Below are positions 42,942 to 52,458 of a stretch of 64,000 nucleotides of DNA, in pieces; position 1 is the first letter of the stretch; each line of letters starts with the position of its first letter. The position numbers and the translations under genes are program-made. The notes under the pieces were generated by a model, which did not search any database, was not told the origin of the DNA, and saw nothing but the letters and a program-made list of their open reading frames with translations. The DNA comes from Rhizobium sp. FKL33. GTDB taxonomy: Bacteria > Pseudomonadota > Alphaproteobacteria > Rhizobiales > Rhizobiaceae. The DNA lies in contig NZ_STFX01000040.1 of the NCBI RefSeq assembly GCF_005222915.1, positions 1 through 64,000 on the forward strand, in the 5' to 3' direction.

Positions 42942-44843
42942 TCAGGCTTCCTCCTGGTACCAGAACGTGTCCGGCATGTAGACGCCGAGATAGCAGGTCG
43001 GGTCAAACCCGAACAAACCCTTGTCCGGCATGTTCTGCAGCCGGGCGGCGCGCATCATCGGCTGCAGCGCCGAATTGACGATGCCGATGGAAAACACCTG
43101 ATCGGAATAGATCGACAGCATCTCGTCCCAGATGCGCCGGCGCTCCTCAGTGGCGCTTGCATGCCGCCACTGGCCGAGGAGATCGACGAGCTTCTGCGGC
43201 TCGGGCATCTCAGGCGCTTTGCCCTCCATCCCGTTCGACAGGTAATAGCTGCCCCAGAGCGGCCATTGCAGCTGTTCGTCGGAGGTCGGAGCCAGCTGTC
43301 CTGGGTTCATGTCGGCCGTCGGCACGCCATTGTCGAGCCCGGTCCACATCGACATCATGATCGTGCCGCTGATGGCGCGGCTGCGAAACACGTCGCGCTG
43401 GGACGTCTTGATGAACAGCGACACGCCGATTTCGCGCCAGTGATCGGTGATCAGTTCGAGGAGATCGGTTTCCAGCGTGCTTTCGCCCGCGGTCTCCACG
43501 ATGATCTGCAAGGAGCGACCATCGGGCAACAGGCGAAGGCCGTCATCGTCGCGCTCCGTCAAGCCGATCTCGTCGAGGAGCTTGTTGGCGGCTGCAGGAT
43601 CGAACGTCGCCCAGGCCGTCTTGAGTTCGGGCTTGAACAAGGGGCTTTCCGGCAGCACCGTGTCGGCGCTTTCGGCGGCAAGCCCGTAGAACACCACTTT
43701 GTTGATCTCGCTGCGATCGATGGCCAGCGACAGCGCCCGCCGGAACCTGACATCGCGCATCAGCGTCTGCCAGACCGGATCGGCCGTGTTGAGATTGGGC
43801 AACAGCGCCGCCTGCGAGCCCGTTGTCCGCTTCCATAGCGACACTTTCACAGGATAGCGCTTCTCCGCGTCCTTCATGAAGGCGTAATCAGTGAAGTCGA
43901 GCCCGCGGAACTGCAGATCCGCCTCGCCGGCGCCGGTCTTGGCCGCGATGATGTCGTTGGCGCTGACGCTCAACAGGATCCGGTCGATATAGGGCAGCTG
44001 CAATCCGTTTTCGTCGACGCGATGGAAGAAAGGGTTGCGTTCGAAGACGAATTGTTCCGACGGCGGCGCGGTGGTGTTGCGCCACGGGTCGAGCGTCGGA
44101 AGATCAGGGTTCTCGGGTCGATAGCTGCGCGACATCTTGATGTGCAGATCGACCCACTTCTTGGCCTTGTATTCCTTCATCAGCGAACTCAGGCGAAACT
44201 CGTCCTGATAGCGCTTGTGGAACTGTTTCATATAGGCCGCCGGCATCACCATCACCAAGGGCTGCGGCGCGGCGATGCGTGGCAAGAAATCGGGATTGGG
44301 CGATTTCCACGTATAGCGGACGGTATAGGCGTCCAGCACTTCGAAACCTGGGCCCTCGCCATCGACAAGCAACTCGCGCGGCAGGCCGCCGCGCTTGAGA
44401 TCCTTGTCCATATAGACGTCTTCCCAGGTATAGCGGAAATCCTCCGAGGTCAGCAGCGAACCATCCGACCAGCGATGCCCCTCGCGAATCTTGAAGGTGA
44501 AGACGCGATCTTCGATCGACTCGAAGCTCTCCAGGATATCGGGCTGCAGCGCCAGATTCTCGTCATAGCCGACCAGTCGGGCATAGCCGTTGATCGTCAT
44601 CAGGCGGATGTCTTTCTGGCTGCCGATGATGCTGCGCACCGTGCCGCCATAGACGCCGGGCTTGCGGCCCATATCCCCGAGATTGACCACCCGGGGATGG
44701 CGGGGGAGCCGCATCTCGATCGGATCGAGCGAGCCGGCGAGAAGCCGCTCTTCAAAAAACTTGGGTTCGCGGCCAGCCGCGCGCACGCCAACCGGAAGAA
44801 GCGTCGCCGCCATCGCGCCGAGAAAGGTTCGCCTGTCCATCAT
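42942..44843 (-). CDS. Family 5 extracellular solute-binding protein
   Basis: A 633-aa periplasmic binding protein (peptide/opine/oligosaccharide class). The N-terminus carries a twin-arginine-like signal (MMDRRTFLGAMAATLLPVG), hinting at Tat export. Family 5 hallmarks are FKIREGHRWSDGSLLTSEDF and RRALSLAIDRSEINKVVF. It is larger than typical OppA (about 540 aa). ATGA overlap with the upstream ATPase gene. Lying in one operon with three glycosyltransferases and next to a polysaccharide lyase, it may import an oligosaccharide rather than a peptide. Confidence 0.92.
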   Translation of the reverse strand: MMDRRTFLGAMAATLLPVGVRAAGREPKFFEERLLAGSLDPIEMRLPRHPRVVNLGDMGRKPGVYGGTVRSIIGSQKDIRLMTINGYARLVGYDENLALQPDILESFESIEDRVFTFKIREGHRWSDGSLLTSEDFRYTWEDVYMDKDLKRGGLPRELLVDGEGPGFEVLDAYTVRYTWKSPNPDFLPRIAAPQPLVMVMPAAYMKQFHKRYQDEFRLSSLMKEYKAKKWVDLHIKMSRSYRPENPDLPTLDPWRNTTAPPSEQFVFERNPFFHRVDENGLQLPYIDRILLSVSANDIIAAKTGAGEADLQFRGLDFTDYAFMKDAEKRYPVKVSLWKRTTGSQAALLPNLNTADPVWQTLMRDVRFRRALSLAIDRSEINKVVFYGLAAESADTVLPESPLFKPELKTAWATFDPAAANKLLDEIGLTERDDDGLRLLPDGRSLQIIVETAGESTLETDLLELITDHWREIGVSLFIKTSQRDVFRSRAISGTIMMSMWTGLDNGVPTADMNPGQLAPTSDEQLQWPLWGSYYLSNGMEGKAPEMPEPQKLVDLLGQWRHASATEERRRIWDEMLSIYSDQVFSIGIVNSALQPMMRAARLQNMPDKGLFGFDPTCYLGVYMPDTFWYQEEA

Positions 44844-46735
44844 GAGCGCAACTCCCGCGCATCTACGGTCTGTCTCGCCAGAACGAAATGCCCGTCGCCG
44901 AGATCCGCCGGCGCCAGCGCATATTCATCGACTTCCTCGCGGAATTGCGGGCTCCAGCTCTTCTGGTCGGAGGCCCCGTTGGCGAGCAGCGTGTTGAAAT
45001 CCAGCGGGCGATCGAGATCGGGAAAGGGCACCGCGGCCAGAAGCGACTTGGTGTAGGGATGCACGGGCTCCCGCATAAGCTTGTGCCGCGGCGCGATCTC
45101 GACGAGACGCCCCCGGCACATCACCGCGATGCGATCCGCCATGTAATCGATCACCGCGAGATTATGCGAGATGAAGATGTAGGTGAGCGAAAGCTCCGAC
45201 TGCAGATCCTTGAGAAGATTGAGGATCTGCGCCTGCACCGACACGTCGAGCGCCGACACCGGCTCGTCGCAGATCACCAGTTCGGGCCGAAGCGCGAGGG
45301 CGCGGGCGATGCCGACACGCTGTCGCTGGCCGCCGGACAGACCGTGCGGATAGCGGTTGAGGTGGCGCTTCTCCAGGCCCACGGCTTCGATCAGAGCCGC
45401 GACCTTTTCTGCCCGCTTGGCCGCGTCGCCACGACCGTGGATTTCCAGGGGCTCGGCGACCACATTCTGGATCGTCATGCGCGGCGACAGCGACGACACC
45501 GGGTCCTGAAACACCATCTGGATCTTGGTCCGCAGATCGCTGAGGCCCGCGCCCTCGGCGGTGAGAACGTCGATATCGCGGCCATCGGCGCCGTTGAAGG
45601 TCACGGCGCCCGCATCGGGCGTCACGGCGCGCATCAGGATCTTGCTGAGCGTGGTCTTGCCGCAACCGCTTTCGCCCACCAGACCGAGGCATTCGCCGCG
45701 CCGAACGTCGAAGCTCACATCGCGGACGGCGGGCGTCTTGTTCGTATCAGCCTTGCGGGACCAGATCGACTTGCCCTTGCTGAAAGTCTTGGAAATGTTG
45801 CGCACGCTCAGGATCACGTCGGACGCTTTGGCGGACACCGCTTCGCCCTGACCGACCAGCGAGTGGACATTGACCTTGGCCTCGCGCAGAGATTTCAGCC
45901 GCTCCCCCGGTCCCATATCGAAATGCGGCACAGCAGCCAGCAACGCCTTGAGATAAGGATGAGAGGGCGCGCGGAAGATCTCGTCGACCGGTCCTGCTTC
46001 CATGATCTCGCCGTGATAGATCACCACCACTTCATCGGCGACATTGGCGACGACGCCGAGATCGTGGGTGATCAGCAGAATCGCCATGCCGAGCTTGGCC
46101 TGCAAATCCTTGAGCAGTTTGAGGATCTGGGCCTGAATGGTGACGTCGAGCGCCGTGGTCGGCTCATCGGCGATCAAAAGCGAAGGACGGCAGATCAACG
46201 CCATGGCGATCATCGCGCGCTGGCGCATGCCGCCGGAGAGTTCGAACGGATACATGCCGAAAGCGCGCGCAGGATCGACAAAGCCGACCAGTCCAAGCAT
46301 CTCCTCGGTGCGGCGGCGGCGCTCATCGGCAGAGATGTCCTCGTGTATAGCGAGAACCTCGGAAATCTGGTTGCCGATCGTGTGCAGCGGCGACAGCGAG
46401 GTCATCGGCTCCTGAAAGATCATCGCCATGCGATTGCCGCGCAGCGCGCGGATATCACGCCCGTCACGCTGCAGGCCGACAATGTCGATCGGTCCCTTCG
46501 AACAGAGATCGTCATTGAAAAGGATGCGGCCGGAGGCGCGGGCGATCGACGGAAGAATACCCATCACAGCTTGGCTGATGACCGACTTTCCGGATCCCGA
46601 TTCGCCCACCAACGCGGTAATCTTGCCCGGAGACACACGTAACGACGCCTTTTTCACGACATCGATCTTCCCTCCCAGCAAAGAGAAGGAGATGCTCAGG
46701 TCTTCGATCCTGAGGAGATCCCGTCCAAGGCTCAT
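44840..46735 (-). CDS. Fused dual ABC ATPase, OppDF/YejF type
   Basis: A 631-aa protein with two complete ATPase halves. Half 1 has Walker A GESGSGKSV, signature LSGGMRQRA and LLIADEPTTALD; half 2 has GESGCGKTT, LSGGQRQRVGIARAL and ELVICDEPVSALD. Both carry the oligopeptide-type C-terminal extension. It is the first gene of a minus-strand run that continues through the binding protein, two permeases and three glycosyltransferases. The copy-2 shared element lies 48 bp upstream. Confidence 0.94.
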   Translation of the reverse strand: MSLGRDLLRIEDLSISFSLLGGKIDVVKKASLRVSPGKITALVGESGSGKSVISQAVMGILPSIARASGRILFNDDLCSKGPIDIVGLQRDGRDIRALRGNRMAMIFQEPMTSLSPLHTIGNQISEVLAIHEDISADERRRRTEEMLGLVGFVDPARAFGMYPFELSGGMRQRAMIAMALICRPSLLIADEPTTALDVTIQAQILKLLKDLQAKLGMAILLITHDLGVVANVADEVVVIYHGEIMEAGPVDEIFRAPSHPYLKALLAAVPHFDMGPGERLKSLREAKVNVHSLVGQGEAVSAKASDVILSVRNISKTFSKGKSIWSRKADTNKTPAVRDVSFDVRRGECLGLVGESGCGKTTLSKILMRAVTPDAGAVTFNGADGRDIDVLTAEGAGLSDLRTKIQMVFQDPVSSLSPRMTIQNVVAEPLEIHGRGDAAKRAEKVAALIEAVGLEKRHLNRYPHGLSGGQRQRVGIARALALRPELVICDEPVSALDVSVQAQILNLLKDLQSELSLTYIFISHNLAVIDYMADRIAVMCRGRLVEIAPRHKLMREPVHPYTKSLLAAVPFPDLDRPLDFNTLLANGASDQKSWSPQFREEVDEYALAPADLGDGHFVLARQTVDARELRS

Positions 46736-46782
46736 TCCACTATTTCCCTATCGCGCCCAAGACGCTCCATTTTCTTTTTTCC

Positions 46783-46810
46783 GGGAGGCTAACGCATGAC
46801 CGGGAATGCG
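46783..46810 (-). promoter_or_regulatory. Shared element copy 2, upstream of the importer operon
   Basis: + strand GGGAGGCTAACGCAT (46783-46797) followed by GACCGGGA and ATGCG, again an inverted CGCAT/ATGCG pair. Fourteen of the first 15 bases equal copy 1 at 32.76 kb, and a T-rich run flanks both on the gene side. Confidence 0.5.
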
Positions 46811-46854
46811 TCTATGCGCCGTTCACAATATTTTTATGAACATTGTCCCATTCG

Positions 46855-47817
46855 TTACTTGATGGCCGCGCAGAGCGCTTCGTCGCGCAACACGTCGCGA
46901 CAATCCGCCGATCGGCGGAAATCATCGTAGTAGAGCGACCACACGCCATCACGCGCGGCGCGATAGGGGCCGAACTTGAAATACTGATTGGGCCCGAGAC
47001 CTTTTCCCTGATGCCCGATCCGTCCCTTGACCGTCGCCACCCAGCTCTTGTTGGCGAAAATCTCGATATGGCCGTCTCCATTTGGCCCCGGCTTGCTCAG
47101 GACCGCGAAGTCGATCCAGCCGGACGACGGCTTCGGCAATTCGCCGCGTTCAGTCACCTGAATGGCCGAGGTGCAGCTTGTAAATTCACCGCCGTCCTGA
47201 GGCGTCCACGATTTATCGCCGGCCACAAAGGCGCGCATCTGATTGACCTTCGGCCGCAACCAGACAGGCGTTCCGCCGGCTGCGCAGGCGTTCTGGACAT
47301 TGTCCGCGCCGGTCGTCGCGCCCTCATCGAAGAGGTCGGTCTCAACGGTGATGAACAGTTTGCCGTTGCGCATCCGAAACGCCAGGAAAGGGCTGTAGTC
47401 ACCCTCGGCATCCGCTTCGATCTCGCGCTTCCATTGGGCGATCAGATAGCGGTGATCGTCATCGGGAATGGGTTCTGCGAATTTGACCGCGAAACCGAAC
47501 CAGACGGGGCTCTCATAGGGCACGCGAAGTTCGGGCTTCTCCCAGATCTCAGCGCGTTCGCTGCAGCCGTCCTCCTGCGCATTGCAGAGCGGACGCACCG
47601 AAAGCTTCAACGCGCCCTTGCCTTCGAAGACATCGGCGCCCTGAAACTCGACAGAACCGGCTCGCTGCTCGGCATTGTCCTTGTAATAGAGGCCGCCTTG
47701 CGGGGCAAAATCCTGTCCTTCGAAAAGATCCTCAAGATGCGTATTCAGGGGATCGGACAGCACAGGCGCAGCGGCCAGTAAGGACATCAACACCCCCGAC
47801 ATCAGGACACGGATCAT
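46855..47817 (-). CDS. Secreted polysaccharide lyase (heparin-lyase-I-like fold)
   Basis: A 320-aa protein with a Sec signal of about 21 residues (ending APVLS) and a beta-jelly-roll lyase domain of the Polysacc_lyase (PF14099-like) type. Features are RAEIWEKPELRVPYESPVWFG, LIAQWKRE, then GWIDFAV and GLGPNQYFKFGPYR. Cysteines (C78, C84 and others) suggest disulfides in the periplasm. It is 120 bp upstream of, and codirectional with, the importer operon. The simplest reading is that it cleaves an acidic glycan whose fragments the importer takes up or recycles. Confidence 0.85.
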   Translation of the reverse strand: MIRVLMSGVLMSLLAAAPVLSDPLNTHLEDLFEGQDFAPQGGLYYKDNAEQRAGSVEFQGADVFEGKGALKLSVRPLCNAQEDGCSERAEIWEKPELRVPYESPVWFGFAVKFAEPIPDDDHRYLIAQWKREIEADAEGDYSPFLAFRMRNGKLFITVETDLFDEGATTGADNVQNACAAGGTPVWLRPKVNQMRAFVAGDKSWTPQDGGEFTSCTSAIQVTERGELPKPSSGWIDFAVLSKPGPNGDGHIEIFANKSWVATVKGRIGHQGKGLGPNQYFKFGPYRAARDGVWSLYYDDFRRSADCRDVLRDEALCAAIK

Positions 47818-47991
47818 TTCACAACTCTCACGCTAAAGTCTCGGCGCAACGGCCGCGCCACGGTTTTCGGCAGACACTATAATCGGAAACCGAAGCAGCG
47901 CCAGATCCACCGTCTCACTTCGCCGGCATACAAATGTGAGCGCCCGCGCAACGTTCCCTGTTCGAATCGACGGGGCATCGTGACGCGGCCT

Positions 47992-49203
47992 TCAGCGGCC
48001 GGCCGCTTCCTTGAGGATGGCGGCGAAGCGCGGCTCGAAAGCGCGGCCGATGGGTTCTGCGGCCGCGCCGAGCGCGACGGCCCAGGGATCGAACATTCCG
48101 GCTTTCAGGCGCGGCGCCGTCCGATCGCGGCGCTCGGCGTTTGACGGCAGCAGCGGCTCGATGGCGGCGATCAACCGGTTCGCGAGCGCTGGCGGCGCGC
48201 CGCCGGAGATGACGATCGACTGTGGGTCGAACACCGTCTCGATCAGATGCACTGCCCAGCGAAGGTCGCGCGCGGCGGCGTCGATCCAGGCCAGCAGGGC
48301 CGGGTCATCCACTTCGACCAATCGCGTGATGATGTCGTGTAAATCGCCGGCAGCGGGATCGAGGCCGAGGGCCTGATAGAGCGAGGCGAGCGACGCCTTG
48401 TGTTCGAGCGGCGTCAGGCGCCCTCCGTCCGAGAACAGCGCCATGCCGATTTCGCCGGCATTGCCATGGGCTCCACTGTAGAGTTCGCCGCCCAGAATGA
48501 GACCAGCGCCGATGCCGTAGCCGAGATAAAGACAGACGGCGTGATCGAGGCCATGGGCGGCTCCGACCATCCGTTCGGCGGTGGCGCAGGCCGCCGCGTC
48601 GTTCTGCAGCGCCACGTCGAGCCCGGTTCCGGCGGCGAGCGTCTCCAAGAGCGGAAAGGCCTGCCAGGCCCCCATCATCCAGGGATCGTCGGCGGCAGGC
48701 TCAAGTCCAAAAGGGCCTGGCATCGCCACGCCGAGACCCGCCAGCCGGCTTTCGGCCTCGGGTCGGAGCGCCTTGAGCTCGCGCCGCGTCTGCTCAATGA
48801 GGTCGAGGATGACGCGCACGCCGCGCGCCGGCCCGTCCGGCGGCAGCGCCGCCTCGGATCGCACCAAAACATTGCCGACGAGGTCAACGGCGATCGCCCG
48901 CGTCATATGCCGGTCGATTTGCAGGCCGATGGCGAAAGCGCCCTCCGGCACCAGGCGATAGGGCGTCGAAGGCTGGCCGCGCCCCTTGCGCACCACGTCC
49001 TCCGACATCACCAGGCCATCCAGTTCAAGCGCTTCGATCAGGTTGGAGATCGTCTGCTTGGTCAGCCGCGTCGCCCGGGCCAGATCGGCGCGCGACAATT
49101 GCCCGTTCAGCCGGAGCGCGTCGATGATGACGCGTTTGTTATGCGCGCCTGCGCCTTCCTGATTGGTGCCGCTCTTGGCGCGGATGGTTCTGACATCATG
49201 CAT
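47992..49203 (-). CDS. ROK-family transcriptional repressor (NagC/XylR type)
   Basis: A 403-aa ROK regulator with an N-terminal winged helix (LSRADLARATRLTKQTISNLIE) and a sugar-kinase-fold sensor domain (VCLYLGYGIGAGLILGG, HGNAGEIGMALF). The ROK zinc motif (CxCGxxGCxE) is absent; its place reads FSDGGRLTPLEH. It is divergent from the sugar-import operon at 49.4 kb, and a perfect 10-bp inverted repeat lies 40 bp before its start. Presumed to repress that operon until its sugar or sugar phosphate appears. Confidence 0.92.
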   Translation of the reverse strand: MHDVRTIRAKSGTNQEGAGAHNKRVIIDALRLNGQLSRADLARATRLTKQTISNLIEALELDGLVMSEDVVRKGRGQPSTPYRLVPEGAFAIGLQIDRHMTRAIAVDLVGNVLVRSEAALPPDGPARGVRVILDLIEQTRRELKALRPEAESRLAGLGVAMPGPFGLEPAADDPWMMGAWQAFPLLETLAAGTGLDVALQNDAAACATAERMVGAAHGLDHAVCLYLGYGIGAGLILGGELYSGAHGNAGEIGMALFSDGGRLTPLEHKASLASLYQALGLDPAAGDLHDIITRLVEVDDPALLAWIDAAARDLRWAVHLIETVFDPQSIVISGGAPPALANRLIAAIEPLLPSNAERRDRTAPRLKAGMFDPWAVALGAAAEPIGRAFEPRFAAILKEAAGR

Positions 49204-49228
49204 GCGAAATACCCTCTTGACACCAATA

Positions 49229-49268
49229 GAATATTCTACAAGGATTAAGTCAATATGTTTGACTTAAT
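49229..49268. promoter_or_regulatory. ROK operator: perfect inverted repeat
   Basis: ATTAAGTCAA (49244-49253), five bases, TTGACTTAAT (49259-49268). Next to it lies a smaller palindrome, AGAATATTCT (49229-49238). Both sit in the divergent gap between the ROK gene and the binding-protein gene. Confidence 0.75.
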
Positions 49269-49415
49269 AAGGAACCGAAGAGTTCCGGGAAACGCGAAGG
49301 CGCAAGGCATGCGCTGCGACGCTCCACATCCGACGGGTTTTCGGACCCTTTCGAACACCGCTTCGACCTCCGGGCCGCGGCGGACATCAAGCGTAGCCAC
49401 TCACTGGAGGCAGAC

Positions 49416-50654
49416 ATGTTGAAATCCCTGACAATGACCCTTATGGGCGCAGCCGCCATCGGCGCGGCCTTCGCCTCGCAGGCGTTCGCCGAAACCAAGA
49501 TCAATGCGCTGTTCATGGCGCAGGCCGCCTATAGCGAAGCCGATGTGCGCGCGATGACCGAGGCCTTCACCAAGGCCAATCCCGACATTTCGGTCAATCT
49601 CGAATTCGTCCCCTATGAAGGCCTTCACGACAAGACCGTGCTCGCCCAGGGCTCGGGCGGCGGCTATGACGTCGTGCTGTTCGATGTGATCTGGCCGGCC
49701 GAATACGCGTCCAACACTGTGTTGGTCGACGTCTCCTCCCGCATTACCGACGACATGAAGAAGGGCGTGCTGCCGGGCGCCTGGACCACCGTGCAGTATG
49801 ACGGCAAGTCCTACGGCATGCCCTGGATCCTCGACACCAAATATCTGTTCTACAACAAGGAAATCCTGGAAAAGGCTGGCATCAAGACCCCGCCGAAGAC
49901 CTGGGACGAATTGAAGGAACAGGCCAAGATCATCCAGGACAAAGGTCTTTTGAAGACCCCGATCGCCTGGTCCTGGTCGCAGGCCGAAGCCGCGATCTGC
50001 GATTACACGACGCTGGTGAGCGCCTATAAGGGCGACTTCATCAAGGACGGCAAGCCGGTCTTCGATCAGGGCGGAGCTCTCGATGCGCTGAAATATATGG
50101 TCGACAGCTATACGTCTGGCCTCACCAATCCGAACTCCAAGGAATTCCTCGAAGAGGATGTCCGCAAGGTGTTCCAGAACGGCGACGCGGCCTTCGCGCT
50201 GAACTGGACCTATATGTACAACATGGCCAACGACCCCAAGGACAGCAAGGTCGCGGGCAAGGTCGGCGTCGTGCCGGCCCCAGGCGTTGCGGGCAAGAGC
50301 GACGTCTCCGCCGTCAACGGCTCGATGGGTCTCGGCGTCACCACCGCCAGCAAGCATCCGGACGAAGCCTGGAAATACATCGAGTTCATGACCTCGCAGC
50401 AGGTGCAGAACCAGTACGCCAAACTGAGCCTGCCGATCTGGGCTTCCTCATACGCAGATCCGGCCGTCACCAAGGGCCAGGAGGAGCTGATCGCGGCTGC
50501 GAAACTCGGTCTCGCCGCCATGTATCCGCGTCCGACCACGCCGAAATATCAGGAAATGTCGACCGCGCTGCAACAGGCGATCCAGGAAGCGCTGCTCGGT
50601 CAGTCTTCCCCCGAAGATGCGCTGAAGACTGCCGTCGAAAATTCCGGGCTCTGA
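49416..50654 (+). CDS. Family 1 sugar-binding protein of an ABC importer
   Basis: A 412-aa periplasmic binding protein with a 25-residue Sec signal (ending SQAFA) and family 1 features: FTKANPDISVNLEFVPYEG, GGYDVVLFDVIWPAEYA, GMPWILDTKYLFYNKEIL. GGAGG precedes the ATG. First gene of a six-gene operon (binding protein, two permeases, SIS protein, PfkB kinase, ATPase) facing a ROK regulator. The ligand is a sugar or amino-sugar conjugate judged by the downstream enzymes. Confidence 0.93.
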   Translation: MLKSLTMTLMGAAAIGAAFASQAFAETKINALFMAQAAYSEADVRAMTEAFTKANPDISVNLEFVPYEGLHDKTVLAQGSGGGYDVVLFDVIWPAEYASNTVLVDVSSRITDDMKKGVLPGAWTTVQYDGKSYGMPWILDTKYLFYNKEILEKAGIKTPPKTWDELKEQAKIIQDKGLLKTPIAWSWSQAEAAICDYTTLVSAYKGDFIKDGKPVFDQGGALDALKYMVDSYTSGLTNPNSKEFLEEDVRKVFQNGDAAFALNWTYMYNMANDPKDSKVAGKVGVVPAPGVAGKSDVSAVNGSMGLGVTTASKHPDEAWKYIEFMTSQQVQNQYAKLSLPIWASSYADPAVTKGQEELIAAAKLGLAAMYPRPTTPKYQEMSTALQQAIQEALLGQSSPEDALKTAVENSGL

Positions 50655-50726
50655 GCCCCGCCGCGGGCGGCGATGCGCCGCCCGCCTTTTCGACCATCCC
50701 AATCCCAACAATTTGAAGAGGACGGT

Positions 50727-51611
50727 ATGTCCAGCACCTGGCTCACGACCCGGGCGTGGCTTCTCATGCTCCCGCTGCTCGCGGTGATGATCGCCGTGAT
50801 CGGCTGGCCGATGATCGATACGGTCAGGCTGTCCTTCACCGACGCCAAACTCGTGGGCACGCCGGGCCATTTCGTCGGCCTCGACAATTACGTGAAGATG
50901 CTCTCGGGCTCCAACTTCCGCCGGACGCTGATCACCACCACCTGGTTTGCGGTGATCTCGGTGACGGCGGAAATGGTGCTCGGCGTGCTCGCCGCTCTCC
51001 TTCTCAATCAGCAATTCTACGGCCGCACGCTGCTGCGCGCGCTGATGATCCTGCCCTGGGCGCTGCCGACCATCGTCAACGCCACGCTGTGGCGGTTGAT
51101 CTACAATCCCGAATATGGCGCGCTCAACGCCGCCCTCACCCAGATCGGCCTGATCTCGGACTATCGCTCCTGGCTCGGCGAACCGGGCGCGGCCATGGCG
51201 GCGCTGATCGTCGCCGATTGCTGGAAGAATTTTCCGCTCGTCGCGCTCATCGCGCTGGCCGCACTCCAGGCCGTGCCGCGCGACATCGTCTCCGCCTCGC
51301 TGGTGGATGGCGCGAGCGCCTGGAAGCGCTTCCGCTTCGTGATCCTGCCCTATCTCGCCGGCCCCTTGATGGTGGCGCTGGTGCTGCGGACGATCGAGGC
51401 CTTCAAGGTGTTCGACATCATCTGGGTCATGACCCGCGGCGGTCCGGCCAACTCCACCCGCACGCTGTCGATCCTCGTCTATCAGGAAGCCTTCTCCTTC
51501 CAGCGCGCGGGATCCGGCGCCTCTCTCGCCCTCATCGTCACATTGATCGTCACCCTGCTTGCGCTCGCCTATGGCGCGCTGGTGCGTAAGACCGCCGGGA
51601 GCGCCGCGTGA
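50727..51611 (+). CDS. Sugar ABC transporter permease (MalF/UgpA type)
   Basis: A 294-aa permease of the carbohydrate class, with the EAA motif in SASLVDGASAWKRFRFVILP and IIWVMTRGGPANSTRTLSI. GAAGAGGA lies just before ATG 50727; the longer frame from 50673 lacks a ribosome site. The stop overlaps the next permease start by 4 bp. Confidence 0.93.
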   Translation: MSSTWLTTRAWLLMLPLLAVMIAVIGWPMIDTVRLSFTDAKLVGTPGHFVGLDNYVKMLSGSNFRRTLITTTWFAVISVTAEMVLGVLAALLLNQQFYGRTLLRALMILPWALPTIVNATLWRLIYNPEYGALNAALTQIGLISDYRSWLGEPGAAMAALIVADCWKNFPLVALIALAALQAVPRDIVSASLVDGASAWKRFRFVILPYLAGPLMVALVLRTIEAFKVFDIIWVMTRGGPANSTRTLSILVYQEAFSFQRAGSGASLALIVTLIVTLLALAYGALVRKTAGSAA

Positions 51612-52456
51612 TGGAACGTCAAAGCCCCCTCTTCTCGATCTTCATCCACCTCGCCGCGCTGCTGCTCGCGCTGATCATCCTCGCGCCGCTCGTCTGGCTG
51701 TTCATCATGAGCATCGCGCCCGCCGCCGATCTCGCCGCCAAGCCTCTGAAATGGTGGCCGTCGGAGATGGATTTTTCGCGCTACGCCACCCTTCTGTCGA
51801 CCATCGAGAACAGCGCCGGCGCGGCCTTCACCTCGTCGCTGCGCAACAGCCTGATGGTCTCAGGCATGGCGACGGTCGCCGCCATCCTGCTCGCCATTCC
51901 CGCCGGTTGGGCCGTGTCGCGCACGCCCTCGGTCGGCTGGTCGCTGACGCTGGTGATCGGCACCTACATGCTGCCGCCAGTGGCGCTCGCAGTGCCGCTC
52001 TATATGGCGCTCGCCCATTTCGGCATGCTCAACAATGTCTTCGGCCTGGCGCTGGTTTATCTGACCATCCTCGCGCCCTTCACCACCTGGCTGATGAAAT
52101 CCGGCTTCGACGGCATTCCGCGCGAACTGGAATCGGCGGCGATGATCGATGGCGCGAGCCTGTTTCAGACCCTGCGCATCGTCACCCTCCCTCTAGCCTT
52201 GCCGGTGATGGCAACCTCGGCGCTGTTCGCCTTCCTGCTCGCCTGGGACGAATTCTTCTATGCGCTGCTGTTCACCTCCGACCAGCGCGCCAAGACGCTC
52301 ACCGTGGCCATCGCCGATCTCGCCGGCGGCCGCGTCTCCGATTACGGGCTCATTGCCGCAGCCGGCGTGCTCGCCGCTTTGCCGCCGGTCGCCGTGGGTC
52401 TTCTGATGCAAAGGGCGCTGATATCAGGCCTCACCAATGGCGGCGTGAAGGGATGA
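51608..52456 (+). CDS. Sugar ABC transporter permease (MalG/UgpE type)
   Basis: A 282-aa permease with six helices and EAA motif (ESAAMIDGASLFQTLRIVTLPLA), followed by AWDEFFYALLFT typical of MalG-like subunits. Overlaps the upstream permease gene and, at its stop, a potential start of the SIS gene. Confidence 0.93.
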   Translation: MMERQSPLFSIFIHLAALLLALIILAPLVWLFIMSIAPAADLAAKPLKWWPSEMDFSRYATLLSTIENSAGAAFTSSLRNSLMVSGMATVAAILLAIPAGWAVSRTPSVGWSLTLVIGTYMLPPVALAVPLYMALAHFGMLNNVFGLALVYLTILAPFTTWLMKSGFDGIPRELESAAMIDGASLFQTLRIVTLPLALPVMATSALFAFLLAWDEFFYALLFTSDQRAKTLTVAIADLAGGRVSDYGLIAAAGVLAALPPVAVGLLMQRALISGLTNGGVKG

Positions 52457-52458
52457 TC

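Noticed and set aside
44888-46642. 584-aa plus-strand frame opposite the dual ATPase
   Set aside because: Minus strand carries two complete ATPase motif sets; antisense frame has no recognisable feature.
51559-52458. Extension of the SIS protein to 638 aa
   Set aside because: The upstream part overlaps the second permease completely in another frame; a ribosome site lies before 52459.
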